DNA of 64,000 nt from Geopseudomonas aromaticivorans (GCF_019097855.1 NZ_JAHRGL010000049.1:205612-269611), one strand, 5' to 3'. Positions 1-11,229 are shown, counted from the first letter of the stretch. Program-made: numbers and translations. Notes: a model not told the origin generated them from the letters alone.

Positions 1-2
1 AG

Positions 3-53
3 GTCAGCTTCGCCGCGCGCCTGGACGGCAGCGGCCAGGTCAAGGTCAGTTAA
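3..53 (+). CDS. 3' end of an upstream T6SS gene, possibly tssE (partial)
   Basis: Only the last 16 codons and a TAA stop are inside the window; the reading frame ends ...ARLDGSGQVKVS. In H2-type T6SS operons the gene before tssF is tssE (the gp25-like baseplate wedge protein), and a beta-strand-rich ending with a charged turn fits a gp25 fold. The stop lies 11 bases before the PAAR start, so both genes are probably on one transcript. The identity comes from gene order and a short tail, not from a diagnostic motif. Confidence 0.4.
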   Translation, partial: VSFAARLDGSGQVKVS

Positions 54-64
54 GGAGAACAAGG

Positions 65-571
65 ATGTCCGGCAAACCCGCCGCCCGCCTGGGCGACCCC
101 ACCGCCTGCCCGCTCCCGGGCCACGGCAGCAACCCGATCGCCGCCGGCTCGCCCGACGTGCTGTTCGACGGCCTGCCGGCCGCACGCATGGGCGATGCGT
201 CCTCTTGTGGGGGCGCCATGAGCGGCAATCTGATTCCGAACGTGCTGATCAACGGCAAGCCGGCGGTGGTGCTGGGCTCGGTAGGCAGCCATGGCAATGT
301 GGTGGTGGGGGGGTCGGGGACGGTGTTGATCGGGACCAGTGGGGGTGGAGCGTCATTTGTCTCCCCCCTCCCTGTGGAAATTCCCGGGTTCGATGAGCAG
401 TTCGTGCTCACGGATGAGCAAGGTACCCCCATAGCCAATCAGCCATATCTGCTCGTCCGGGAAAACGGTATCCAAGAATCTGGAACCACTGACGCCCAAG
501 GTAGGACACACCGCATCGCGCGCCACGCAAAAGCTGAAAAGATCGACATCTACGTAGCCATGGAAGACTGA
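65..571 (+). CDS. PAAR-domain T6SS spike-tip protein with a C-terminal extension
   Basis: 168 aa. Residues 1-95 are a PAAR domain: it opens with SGKPAARLGD and contains repeated GLPAARMGD and GKPAVVLG turns and a glycine-rich segment at 80-97. PAAR proteins cap the VgrG trimer and sharpen the T6SS needle. Residues 105-168 (FDEQFVLTDEQGTPI...DAQGRTHR...) form a short beta-rich extension like the transthyretin-like carrier modules found on some spike proteins. DNA coding for the extension is visibly richer in A/T than the PAAR part. The start is well set by an AAGGAG ribosome binding site 6 bases upstream. It is followed at 6 bases by the lipase-like gene, which it most likely carries. Confidence 0.88.
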   Translation: MSGKPAARLGDPTACPLPGHGSNPIAAGSPDVLFDGLPAARMGDASSCGGAMSGNLIPNVLINGKPAVVLGSVGSHGNVVVGGSGTVLIGTSGGGASFVSPLPVEIPGFDEQFVLTDEQGTPIANQPYLLVRENGIQESGTTDAQGRTHRIARHAKAEKIDIYVAMED

Positions 572-576
572 TACTT

Positions 577-1482
577 ATGACTCAGGAAGTGATCAGCAGC
601 CAATCCGGCACTTACAAGAAGATTGCATCGCGGCAAAGCACTCCCGCGTCAGACACGGCCCCCAAAGCGCTGGTCGTTGAACGAGGACTGACTGTATTTC
701 TCGGCGGTGCCGGCATGGTCGGCTCCTACAACGAGGATATGGTCTCCGCGCTACAGGAGGTCGGGATAGCAAACCCAGTCCATGGAAACTACTCATCCCT
801 TGTCACCGGGCTGGACAGCTACGTCCCATCCCTGGTCGACATGCTTGGCGATGCCTCTGCAGTGGCCCTCTATAACCAGGACGAAACCGACCCGGTGGTT
901 TTCGAGTATGGCGAGCTGCAGAAATGCACCTACGGCAGTGAATACATCGAGAAGAAATACCTGTTCGGACTTATCACCGTCCGCCAGTACGACAGGGTCG
1001 AGTGCATACCAACCAGCGACCTGCTCGCCATCAAACTCGGCCGAGATCTGAAAGCGATAAAAAGCACAGACTTTTCACTTGCCAGCATAGGTATCGGCAA
1101 GTCCCTGCCAGCAGCAGGCCAGTTCAACATCATTGGCTATTCATGGGGAGCGGTGATCGCTGCACGCACCGCAATCTTCCACGCCCGCAAAGGGGTCACT
1201 GTGAACCATCTGGTTCTAATCGGCGCCCCGATCAATGCCAGCCTTAAAGCGGCAGTATGCAACCACCCCAAGATTCTAAACACCCACATCGTCGATCTAG
1301 TGAGTCAGGGTGACCCTATTTTCGCAGGAATGAGTGACCAACAGATCGTTGACTCTGCACTCAAGCTGGCCAATCAGATGCCTACCGCCGAGGGACACTT
1401 CCATTACTCGGGAAACAACCCTGCAGGGCGAGCAAGGCGTCGTCAACTGGCCAAATCCCTCCATGCAAAGGGACTGCGCTGA
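577..1482 (+). CDS. Putative T6SS lipase effector (alpha/beta hydrolase, Tle-like)
   Basis: 301 aa with no signal peptide. A nucleophile elbow GYSWG is seen at residues 187-191 (Ser189), after a beta strand FNII. Asp246 (SQGDPIF) and His274 or His276 (GHFHYSG) are the likely remaining triad members, and LGGAGMVG at 42-49 could supply the oxyanion hole. This is the layout of GxSxG lipases, including the T6SS Tle phospholipases that attack membranes of rival cells. The gene lies between a PAAR gene and a small membrane protein gene, the usual spike-effector-immunity order. The A/T content is above that of the tss genes, which suggests transfer. I cannot assign a Tle subfamily, and no transmembrane segment is evident. 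Confidence 0.7.
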   Translation: MTQEVISSQSGTYKKIASRQSTPASDTAPKALVVERGLTVFLGGAGMVGSYNEDMVSALQEVGIANPVHGNYSSLVTGLDSYVPSLVDMLGDASAVALYNQDETDPVVFEYGELQKCTYGSEYIEKKYLFGLITVRQYDRVECIPTSDLLAIKLGRDLKAIKSTDFSLASIGIGKSLPAAGQFNIIGYSWGAVIAARTAIFHARKGVTVNHLVLIGAPINASLKAAVCNHPKILNTHIVDLVSQGDPIFAGMSDQQIVDSALKLANQMPTAEGHFHYSGNNPAGRARRRQLAKSLHAKGLR

Positions 1483-1484
1483 AC

Positions 1485-1802
1485 ATGCTTCGTTACACGC
1501 TCCTCGCCCTCTCCCTGCTGATGCTCGCCATGACATTCAATGAGCCTGACAGCTACTGGCCCGTTGATCTGACGCTGCTCGGCCACTCGCTTCAAGGCAA
1601 TGCTTTTGGCTGGCTGTTTTCAGTCTTTCTTGTGGCCTACATTCCCCTGCTTGGGATTAGTGCCGTGATGCTGATCCGCTATTTCTCGCGCTTCCTCAAG
1701 ACACGCAATGCCTTGTCGCTTTGGTCGTTGCTGATTTTCGCATTGCTTCCTCTTTGCGCCCTGATTCGTTTCAACGGCTGGGTCTTCAGTGAAATCTTTT
1801 AA
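1485..1802 (+). CDS. Small inner-membrane protein, candidate immunity protein to the lipase
   Basis: 105 aa with three hydrophobic segments (about 2-18, 42-65 and 77-97) joined by short polar loops; the loop after the second carries RYFSRFLKTR, favouring a cytoplasmic position. No family is recognised. It starts 2 bases after the lipase stop and so is co-expressed with it. Immunity to Tle effectors is usually periplasmic or membrane bound, so position and topology suggest it protects against the toxin. Composition matches the lipase gene rather than the tss genes. The immunity role is inferred from order only. Confidence 0.55.
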   Translation: MLRYTLLALSLLMLAMTFNEPDSYWPVDLTLLGHSLQGNAFGWLFSVFLVAYIPLLGISAVMLIRYFSRFLKTRNALSLWSLLIFALLPLCALIRFNGWVFSEIF

Positions 1803-2015
1803 GGCGAACTGCAGGCACCTTATGGCCATTGAGGCATCCGGTTATAAGCCCCGTTACTGCATCTGGATGACTTCGCACTGGTGTAGCGGCGACATCCCCT
1901 CATCGGCCTTCAAGGATTTGAAGCTGATCCCACAACACCAGCCCAACAACTACGCAAAAATCCAAGCAGCTAGTGATTGGCCATGTAACGCCCCAATGGC
2001 AGGGATGTAGAACTG
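1803..2015. other. Non-coding gap between effector cassette and tssF
   Basis: 213 bases of moderate GC with no convincing gene. One frame is open from 1789 to 2010 but has an odd composition (many Trp and Cys) and no ribosome binding site. The stretch looks like leftover sequence at the edge of an inserted PAAR-effector-immunity cassette, since tssE and tssF are normally adjacent in this operon type. No promoter or terminator is clear. Confidence 0.4.
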
Positions 2016-3806
2016 ATGTCCTTCAACCACTACTACCAGAGCGAGCTCAACGCCCTGCGCCAGCTCGGCAAGCGCTTTGCCGAGCGCAGCCCGGCGCTGG
2101 CGCCGTTCCTCGGCCAGAGCGGGCGCGATCCGGATGTCGAGCGCCTGCTCGAGGGCTTCGCCTTCCTCACCGGGCGCCTGCGCCAGAAGCTCGACGACGA
2201 ATTGCCGGAGCTGACCCACTCGATGATGCACCTGCTGTGGCCGAACTACATGCGCCCGCTGCCGGCGCTCAGCATGCTGCAGTTCGAGCCACTCAAGCGC
2301 CCGGGACCGGCGCTGACGGTAGCGCGCCACACGCCGGTGGAGTCGAAGCCGATCCAGGGCGCGACCTGCCGTTTCCGCACCGCCTACGCCACCGAGGTGC
2401 TGCCGCTGGCGCTGAGCGCCCTCGACTATGCGGTGCAGGGTGAGGGCGCGCTGCTCAGCCTGCGCCTGACCATGAGCGCCGACGGTCATCTCGGCGAGCT
2501 GGACCTGCGCCGGCTGCGCCTGCACCTGAGTGGCGAGCGCTACATCAGCCAGCTGCTCTACCTCGGCCTGCTGCGCCACCTCGACGGCATCCAGTTGGTC
2601 GCCCTCGACGCCGACGGCCGGCCGCTGCGCGATGCCCACGACCAACCGCTGCCCGCCCTGCGCCTGGATGCCGCGCAGGTGCAGCCGGTCGGCTTCGCCG
2701 AGGACGAGGCGCTGATCCCCTACCCGCTCAACACCTTCCGCGGCTATCGCTTCCTGCAGGAGTACTTCGCCTTCCAGGACAAGTTCCTGTTCGTCGACCT
2801 GCACGGCCTGGATGCCCTGCGGCGTCTGCCGGATGAGCAGCTCAAGCGCGTCCGCGGTCTGGAGCTGCGCTTCGACATCCGCCAGGCCGGCGTGCAGCGC
2901 ATTCGCCCGACCCTGGACAACCTGCGCCTGTACTGCACCCCGGTGGTCAACCTGTTCGCCCACGACGCCACGCCGATCCGCCTCGACGGCCGCCAGGACC
3001 AGTACCTGCTGCGCCCGGCCGAATACGACCCGCAGCATTGCGCGGTGTTCTCGGTCGACCGGGTCACCGGCTGGCGGCCCGGCGGCATGGGCTACGAGGA
3101 GTACGTGCCGTTCGAATCGTTCGAGCACGACGCCAGCTTCGATGTGCCCCACGCCCGCCCGCACTACAGCGTGCGCCAGCAGCCGTCGCTGCTGGGCGAC
3201 GGCCTGGAGACCTGGCTGAGCTTCGGCACGCGCCAGGCCGACCAGCAGGAAACCCTGTCCGTCGAGCTGACCTGCACCAACCAGAACCTGCCGCGCCAGC
3301 TGGGGATCGGCGACATCTGCCGGCCCTGCGAGGGCACCCCGGAGTTCCTGGCGTTCCGCAACATCGGCGCGGTGACCCCCAGCTATGCACCGCCGTTGCA
3401 CCGCGACTACCTGTGGAAGCTGATTTCCAACATGTCGCTCAACTACCTGTCGCTGGCCAACGTCGAGGCGCTCAAGGCGATCCTCGAGACCTACGACCTG
3501 CCGCGCCACTACGACCAGCACGCAGAAAAGGTCAGCCGGCGCCTGCTCGGCGGACTGCAGCAGATCGGCCACCGGCACGTCGATCGCCTGCACCGCGGCC
3601 TGCCGGTGCGCGGCGTGCGCACCGAGCTGGTCATGGCCGCCGACTGCTACCTGGGCGAGGGCGACCTGTTCCTCTTCGCCTCGGTGCTCAACGAATTCTT
3701 TGCCCTGTACGCCAGCCTCAACTCGTACCACGAGCTGCGCGTGCAGAGCACCCAGGGAGAGGTGTACCAATGGACGCCGCGCATGGGGCAGCAGCCCCTG
3801 CTCTGA
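2016..3806 (+). CDS. tssF: T6SS baseplate protein TssF (VasA family)
   Basis: 596 aa, typical for TssF. The N-terminus (FNHYYQSELNALRQLGKRFA, then PELTHSMMHLLWPNYMRP) is the hallmark of the family. TssF joins TssE, TssG and TssK in the baseplate wedge on which the contractile sheath is built, in the cytoplasm beneath the membrane complex. It overlaps tssG by 37 bases, consistent with translational coupling. The ribosome binding site is weak (AGGGA, rather far upstream). GC is high and even, unlike the cassette before it. Confidence 0.95.
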   Translation: MSFNHYYQSELNALRQLGKRFAERSPALAPFLGQSGRDPDVERLLEGFAFLTGRLRQKLDDELPELTHSMMHLLWPNYMRPLPALSMLQFEPLKRPGPALTVARHTPVESKPIQGATCRFRTAYATEVLPLALSALDYAVQGEGALLSLRLTMSADGHLGELDLRRLRLHLSGERYISQLLYLGLLRHLDGIQLVALDADGRPLRDAHDQPLPALRLDAAQVQPVGFAEDEALIPYPLNTFRGYRFLQEYFAFQDKFLFVDLHGLDALRRLPDEQLKRVRGLELRFDIRQAGVQRIRPTLDNLRLYCTPVVNLFAHDATPIRLDGRQDQYLLRPAEYDPQHCAVFSVDRVTGWRPGGMGYEEYVPFESFEHDASFDVPHARPHYSVRQQPSLLGDGLETWLSFGTRQADQQETLSVELTCTNQNLPRQLGIGDICRPCEGTPEFLAFRNIGAVTPSYAPPLHRDYLWKLISNMSLNYLSLANVEALKAILETYDLPRHYDQHAEKVSRRLLGGLQQIGHRHVDRLHRGLPVRGVRTELVMAADCYLGEGDLFLFASVLNEFFALYASLNSYHELRVQSTQGEVYQWTPRMGQQPLL

Positions 3807-4792
3807 ACCGGCTCGGCCGGAGCATCCGCGAGTACAGCCTGTTCCAGGGCGTGCAGCGGGTGCTGAACCGCCTGCAGACCGCCCATCCGCAGCTGGACGA
3901 GCAGGCGCTGTACGAACGTCTGGAATTCCAGGCCAACCCCAGCCTGGGCTTTCCCGGCTGCGACATCGAGCGCGTGCAGTTCTTCGAGGAGCACGGCGAG
4001 CTGCGCGCGCGCCTGTGCGTCAACCTGGTCGGCCTGTGCGGCGCCGGTTCGCCGCTGCCGACGTTCTACGGCGAACAGGCGCTGGGCGACAGCGCGGTCG
4101 ACAACCCGACCCGCCACTTCCTCGACCTGTTCAACGACCGCCTGCAGCGCCTGCTGCTGCCGATCTGGCAAAAATACCGCTACCACGCGCGCTTCGCCCG
4201 CGGTGCCCGCGATCCGCTGTCCGCCCAGCTGTTCGCCCTGATTGGCCTCGGCGGCGAGCCGATCCGCAGCGCTGCGGAGCTGAACTGGAAACGTCTGCTG
4301 CCCTACCTCGGTCTGCTCAGCCTGCGCGCCCACTCGGCAGCGCTGATCGAATCGGTGCTGCGCTACTACTTCAAGCACGCCGAACTGCACATCGAGCAGT
4401 GCCTGGAGCGCCGGGTGACCATCCTCTTTGATCAGCGCAACCGCCTCGGCCGCGCCAACAGCCAGCTGGGCGAAAGTCTGGTGCTCGGCGAGCAGGTGCG
4501 CGACCGCGGCGGCAAGTTCCGCATCCACATCCGCCAGCTCGACTGGCAAGGCTTCCACGCCTTCCTGCCGTCGGGCGACGGCTACCAGCCGCTCTGCGCG
4601 CTGGTGCGCTTCACCCTGCGCGACCCGCTCGACTACGACATCCGCCTGGAGCTGCGCCGGGACGAAATCCGCGAGCTGCGTATCGGCGCCGCCAACCCCT
4701 GCCGCCTGGGCTGGACCAGCTGGCTCGGCCGCGAGCGCGCCGACGGCCTGGTCACCCTGGGCAGCCGCATCAATCAAGGAGCGATGAAATGA
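3770..4792 (+). CDS. tssG: T6SS baseplate protein TssG
   Basis: 340 aa, the usual length. I chose the ATG at 3770, inside the end of tssF, because GGGAGAGG lies just upstream and the product then begins MDAAHGAAAPALNRLGRSI; the frame is open further upstream only as a shadow of tssF. Family features are the FQANPSLGFPGCDIE segment and the LVGLCGAGSPLPTFY segment near residues 60-100. TssG is the partner of TssF in the baseplate wedge. The stop overlaps the clpV start in ATGA. Confidence 0.93.
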   Translation: MDAAHGAAAPALNRLGRSIREYSLFQGVQRVLNRLQTAHPQLDEQALYERLEFQANPSLGFPGCDIERVQFFEEHGELRARLCVNLVGLCGAGSPLPTFYGEQALGDSAVDNPTRHFLDLFNDRLQRLLLPIWQKYRYHARFARGARDPLSAQLFALIGLGGEPIRSAAELNWKRLLPYLGLLSLRAHSAALIESVLRYYFKHAELHIEQCLERRVTILFDQRNRLGRANSQLGESLVLGEQVRDRGGKFRIHIRQLDWQGFHAFLPSGDGYQPLCALVRFTLRDPLDYDIRLELRRDEIRELRIGAANPCRLGWTSWLGRERADGLVTLGSRINQGAMK

Positions 4793-7378
4793 TCAACGTC
4801 GATTTGCAACAGCTGGTCCAGGCCCTCGACGCCGCGACCCGCGGCGACCTGGAAGGTGCCGCCGAGCGCTGCATGGCCCGCGGCGGCAGCAGGATCCTGG
4901 TCGAGGACCTGCTGCTCGGCCTGCTCGAGCGCCCGGACGGCCTGCTGGCCCGCGCCCTGCAGGATGCCGGGGTGGACGCCGGCGAACTGGCCGGCGTGCT
5001 GCAGCCGCGCGGCGAGGCCAGCGCGTCGCGCAACCCAGTGTTCGCCAGCGAGCTGGTGCGGTGGCTGCAGGATGCCCTGCTGGTTGCCAGCCTGGAGCTC
5101 GGCCAGAGCCGGATCGATCCGGCGGCCCTGCTCCTTGCCCTGCTGCGCAACCCGCTGCGCCATGCCGGCACCCGCTACCAGCCGTTGCTGGCCAGGCTAG
5201 ATGCCGAACGCCTGCGCGACTTCGCCCGCAGCCAGCAGCCGCAGCCGAGCGCCGGCCAGCCCGCCGCAGGCGGCGAATCGGCGCTGGCGCGCTTCACCCA
5301 CAACTTCACCCAGCAGGCCCGGGACGGCAAGCTCGACCCGGTGCTGTGCCGCGACGCGGCAATCCGCCAGATGATCGACATCCTCGCCCGGCGGCGGAAG
5401 AACAACCCCATCGTGGTCGGCGAGGCCGGCGTCGGCAAGACCGCGCTGGTCGAGGGCCTGGCCCTGCGCATCGCCGACGGCGAGGTGCCGGAGGCGCTCA
5501 AGGGCGTCGAGCTGCTGGGCCTCGATCTCGGCCTGCTGCAGGCCGGCGCCAGCGTCAAGGGCGAGTTCGAGCGCCGCCTGCAGGGGGTGATCGACGAGGT
5601 CAAGGGTGCGCCCCGGCCGGTCATCCTGTTCATCGACGAGGCGCACACCCTGATCGGCGCCGGCGGCCAAGCCGGCGGCTCGGACGCCGCCAACCTGCTC
5701 AAGCCGGCACTGGCGCGCGGCGAGCTGCGCACCATCGCCGCCACCACCTGGAGTGAATACAAGAAGTACTTCGAGAAGGATCCGGCGCTGGCCCGGCGCT
5801 TCCAGCCGGTGCAGCTGCTCGAGCCGACGGTGGCCGAGGCGGTGACCATCCTGCGCGGCCTGGCGCCGGTCTACGAGCGCAGCCACGGCATCTACCTGCG
5901 CGACGATGCCGTGGTGGCCGCCGCCGAACTGTCCGCCCGCTACCTCGCCGGCCGCCAGCTGCCGGACAAGGCGGTGGACGTTCTGGACACCGCCTGCGCG
6001 CGGGTGCGCATCAGCCTGGCGGCCGCCCCTGCGGCGCTGGAGCGCCTGCGCGGCGAAATCGCCGAAGGCGAGCGCCAGCAGCAGGCCCTGAGCCGTGACC
6101 TGGACGCCGGACTGGCCATCGACGGCGATGCCCTGGCGCAACTGGAAAGCCGCCTGGACGCCGCGCGCAGCGAACGGCAACAACTGGAAGAGCGCTGGCG
6201 CGGCCAGCGCGAACTGGCCGAGCGGCTGCTCGAGCTGCGCCAGCGTTGCTCCACTGCACGCCTGACTACTGCCGCGGCGGATGCCGGGGACGTAGTTCAA
6301 CCCACCGCAGAGCAACTGGAAGACGAGCTGCGCGCCCTGCAGGCCGAACTCGCAAGCGCCCAGAGCGCCGAGCGCCTGGTCAGCCACGAAGTCTGCCCGC
6401 GCCTGGTGGCCGAGGTGATCAGCCAGTGGACCGGCGTGCCGCTGGCCCAGCTGGCCCGCGAGCACAGCAGCAAGGTGGCCGGCTTCGCCGCCGACCTCGG
6501 CCTGCGCGTGCGCGGCCAGCAACAGGCAGTGCAGGCCCTCGACCGCGCCATGCGCGCCAGCGCCGCCGGCCTCAACAAGGCCGACGCGCCGGTCGGCGTG
6601 TTCCTGCTGGTCGGCCCCAGTGGCGTCGGCAAGACCGAGACCGCCCTGGCCCTGGCCGACCTGCTGTACGGCGGCGAGCGCTTCCTCACCACCATCAACA
6701 TGGCCGAGTTCCAGGAGAAGCACTCGCTGTCGCGGCTGATCGGCGCCCCGCCCGGCTACGTCGGCTATGGCGAGGGCGGCATGCTCACCGAGGCGGTGCG
6801 CCAGAAACCCTACTCGGTGATCCTCCTCGACGAGGTGGAGAAGGCCGACCCGGACGTGCTCAACCTCTTCTACCAGATCTTCGACAAGGGCGTGGCCAAC
6901 GACGGCGAAGGGCGCGCGATCGACTTCCGCAACTGTCTGATCCTGCTCACCTCCAACCTCGCCAGCGAGCGCATCACCGCGCTCTGCGCCGGCGGCCAGC
7001 GCCCGGATGCCGACGAGCTGGAGCAGGCCATCCGCCCGCAACTCAGCCAGCACTTCAAGCCGGCGCTGCTGGCACGCATGCGCGTGGTGCCCTACTACCC
7101 GGTGGCCGGCGAGGTGCTGCGCGAACTGGTCGAACTCAAACTGGCCCGCTTCGGCGAACGCCTGGCCCGCCGCCAGCTGCGCTTCAGCCACTGCGCGGCG
7201 CTGGTCGAGCACCTGGGCGGTCGCTGCAGCCACGGCGACAGCGGCGCCCGGCTGATCGACCAGTTGATCGACCGCCACCTGCAGCCGCTGGTGGTCGACC
7301 GTCTGCTCGCCGCCATGGCCGGCGGCGCCCCCCTGCAGCACGTGCACGCCACCCTCGACGGCGAAGGAGCGCTGATCT

Positions 7379-7392
<14 letters not shown>
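4789..7392 (+). CDS. clpV: T6SS sheath-recycling AAA+ ATPase ClpV (TssH)
   Basis: 867 aa, class II Hsp100 type. It has an N-terminal Clp repeat domain (1-140), a first AAA+ module with Walker A GEAGVGKT near residue 211 and Walker B ILFIDEAH, a coiled middle region (about 410-530), and a second AAA+ module with GPSGVGKT near 609 and VILLDEVEKA. ClpV disassembles contracted TssB/TssC sheaths so they can be reused. The start overlaps tssG by 4 bases, and its end overlaps the next gene by 14. Confidence 0.96.
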
Positions 7393-8917
<1,525 letters not shown>

Positions 8918-8934
8918 GGCTCAGGGAGAAGAGC

Positions 8935-11229
8935 ATGTTCAATCCAGCCAACCAACCCCACTTCTGCCTGCGCATCGACGGCGTCGAGCACGACCTGCAG
9001 GTGCTCGAGTTCCACGGCCGCGAAGCCATCAGCCAGCCCTGGCGCTTCGACCTGGAACTGGTCGGCGAACGTCCCGATCTCGACCTGCAGAGCCTGCTCA
9101 ACCGCCCGGCCTTCCTTGCCTTCGCCCCGGATGGCGCCGGGGTGCATGGTCTGGTCTACCAGATCGCCCAGGGCGACTCCGGCCAGCGCCTGACCCGCTA
9201 CCGCCTGAGCCTGGTACCACGCCTGGCCTACCTGGCCCACCGCAGCAACCGGCGCATCTTCCAGCACCTCAGCGTGCCGCAGATCGTCGCCCGGGTACTC
9301 GAGGAGCACGGCATCCTCGAAGGCAGTGGCTACCGCTTCCAGCTCGGCCCGGCCGGCTATCCCCCTCGCGACTACTGTGTGCAATACGCCGAGTCCGACC
9401 TGCACTTCATCCAGCGCCTGTGCGAGGAGGAAGGCCTCCACTACCACTTCCGGCACAGCCCGGAGGAGCACCTGCTGGTATTCGGCGACGACCAGACCGT
9501 GTTCCCCAGACTGGCGCCGGTGAGCTACCAGCAGGACTCCGGTCTGGTCGCCGACGCGCGAGTGGTCAAGCGCTTTGGCGTGCGCCTGGAAACCCGTACC
9601 AGCCGGGTCAGCCGGCGCGACTACGATTTCGAGCAGCCGCGCCTGGCGCTGGAAAGCGCCTTCGCCAGCGAGTTCGCCCCGGACCTGGAGGACTACGACT
9701 ACCCCGGCCGCTACACCGACCGCAGCCGCGGTCGACACCTCGCCCGCCGTGCCCTCGAGCGCCACCGTGCCGACTACCAGCTGGCCGAGGGCGACAGCGA
9801 CCAGCCGACCCTGCGCAGCGGGCACTTCCTCGAGCTGGGCGAGCATCCGCGCCCCGAGTGGAACCAGCTGTGGCTACTCAGCGAAGTCCACCACGAAAGC
9901 AAGCAACCGCAGGTGCTCGAGGAGTCGGTCACCAGCGATACGGCGACCAGCGACGGCTTCACCCAGGGCTACCGCAACCGCTTCGTCGCCACGCCCTGGG
10001 ACGTGCCCTTCCGCCCGCCGCTGGCCCATGCCAAGCCGCGCCTCCTCGGCAGCCAGAGCGCCGTGGTCACCGGCCCGCAAGGGGAAGAAATCCACTGCGA
10101 CCCGTACGGTCGCGTCAAGGTGCAGTTCCACTGGGACCGCGAGGGCCAGGCCGACGACACCACCAGCTGCTGGCTGCGCGTATCGAGCAGTTGGGCCGGC
10201 GACCGCTACGGCGGCATCGCCATCCCGAGGGTCGGCATGGAGGTGTTGGTCAGCTTCCTCGAAGGCGACCCCGACCAGCCGCTGGTCACCGGCTGCCTGT
10301 ACCACAAGGAGCACGTGGTCCCCTACGACCTGCCGGCCAACAAGACCCGCAGCCTGTTCAAGACCCTCAGCAGCCCCGGCGGTGGCGGCTACAACGAGCT
10401 GCGTATCGAGGACCGCCAGGGCCAGGAGCAGATCTACCTGCACGCCCAGCGCGACTGGGACCAGAACATCGAGCACGACCAGACCATCCGCGTCGGCCAT
10501 CAGCGCCACGACAGCGTCGAGGCCAACAGCTACAGCGAATTCAAGGCCGAGGAACACCGCACCACCCACGGCGAGCGCAAGACCGAGGTACGCGCCAACG
10601 ACCACCTCAGTGTCGGCAGCAGCCAGCACGTCAAGCTCGGCAGCGGCCATTTCGTCGAGGCCGGCAACGAGATCCACTACTACGCCGGCGACAAGGTGGT
10701 GATCGACGCCGGCCTGGAGCTCACCGCCCAGGGCGGCGGCAGCTGGATCAAGCTCGATCCGAGCGGCGTCACCCTGAGCGGCGCGACCATCCGAATCAAT
10801 TCGGGCGGGGCACCAGGCAGCGGTTCCGGGATCCAGATCATCGGCCCGGTGATCCCCGGCGCCGCCGATGCGGCCAAGGCGGGCGAACGACTCGGCCGTA
10901 CCAAGGCCAATACCTCCTGGCTGGAGCTGAACCTGCACTACCCGAATCTGGAGCCCGTGCCTCACGCAGCGTACCGCGTCGAGCTCAGCGACGGCTCGCA
11001 ACGCGAGGGCCAGCTCGATGCCCAGGGGCATGCCCGCCTGGAGGATGTGCCTATCGGGCCGATCAAGGTCTATTACGGCGAAGACCCGCGCCCATATTCA
11101 CGCCACGCGATCAAGAGCGTACGAACCACCGAACAGAACATAGAAGACGATCTGCGCAAACTCGGCCTTGAGCCGGATGCAATCGATCTGCAGGCCCTGA
11201 TCGAACAGGCCGCCGGGAGGATGATGTGA
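8935..11229 (+). CDS. vgrG: T6SS spike protein VgrG with a C-terminal carrier extension
   Basis: 764 aa. The gp27-like part (about 1-360) includes the HFIQRLCEEEGLHYHFRH segment, followed by the gp5-like OB fold (VTGPQGEEIHCDPYGRVKVQFHWD) and a long beta-helix ending near residue 640 (EANSYSEFKAEEHRTTHGER and similar repeats). Residues about 655-764 are additional: a beta-rich module (LELNLHYPNLEPVPHAAYRV...DAQGHARLEDVPIG) resembling a transthyretin-like carrier domain plus a helical tail. Start from an AGGGAGAAGAGC leader. It overlaps the nuclease gene by 4 bases, so that protein is its likely cargo. Confidence 0.95.
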   Translation: MFNPANQPHFCLRIDGVEHDLQVLEFHGREAISQPWRFDLELVGERPDLDLQSLLNRPAFLAFAPDGAGVHGLVYQIAQGDSGQRLTRYRLSLVPRLAYLAHRSNRRIFQHLSVPQIVARVLEEHGILEGSGYRFQLGPAGYPPRDYCVQYAESDLHFIQRLCEEEGLHYHFRHSPEEHLLVFGDDQTVFPRLAPVSYQQDSGLVADARVVKRFGVRLETRTSRVSRRDYDFEQPRLALESAFASEFAPDLEDYDYPGRYTDRSRGRHLARRALERHRADYQLAEGDSDQPTLRSGHFLELGEHPRPEWNQLWLLSEVHHESKQPQVLEESVTSDTATSDGFTQGYRNRFVATPWDVPFRPPLAHAKPRLLGSQSAVVTGPQGEEIHCDPYGRVKVQFHWDREGQADDTTSCWLRVSSSWAGDRYGGIAIPRVGMEVLVSFLEGDPDQPLVTGCLYHKEHVVPYDLPANKTRSLFKTLSSPGGGGYNELRIEDRQGQEQIYLHAQRDWDQNIEHDQTIRVGHQRHDSVEANSYSEFKAEEHRTTHGERKTEVRANDHLSVGSSQHVKLGSGHFVEAGNEIHYYAGDKVVIDAGLELTAQGGGSWIKLDPSGVTLSGATIRINSGGAPGSGSGIQIIGPVIPGAADAAKAGERLGRTKANTSWLELNLHYPNLEPVPHAAYRVELSDGSQREGQLDAQGHARLEDVPIGPIKVYYGEDPRPYSRHAIKSVRTTEQNIEDDLRKLGLEPDAIDLQALIEQAAGRMM

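Noticed and set aside
1789-2010. Open frame for a 73-residue protein before tssF
   Set aside because: No ribosome binding site, unusual Trp/Cys content, overlaps the end of the preceding gene; treated as non-coding remnant.
1950-3770. Long minus-strand open frame opposite tssF (about 600 codons)
   Set aside because: It mirrors tssF codon positions in very high-GC DNA; its translation is Gln/Val/Arg repetitive with no family features. Similar mirror frames opposite clpV, tssM, vgrG, fha and the c-di-GMP genes were rejected for the same reason.
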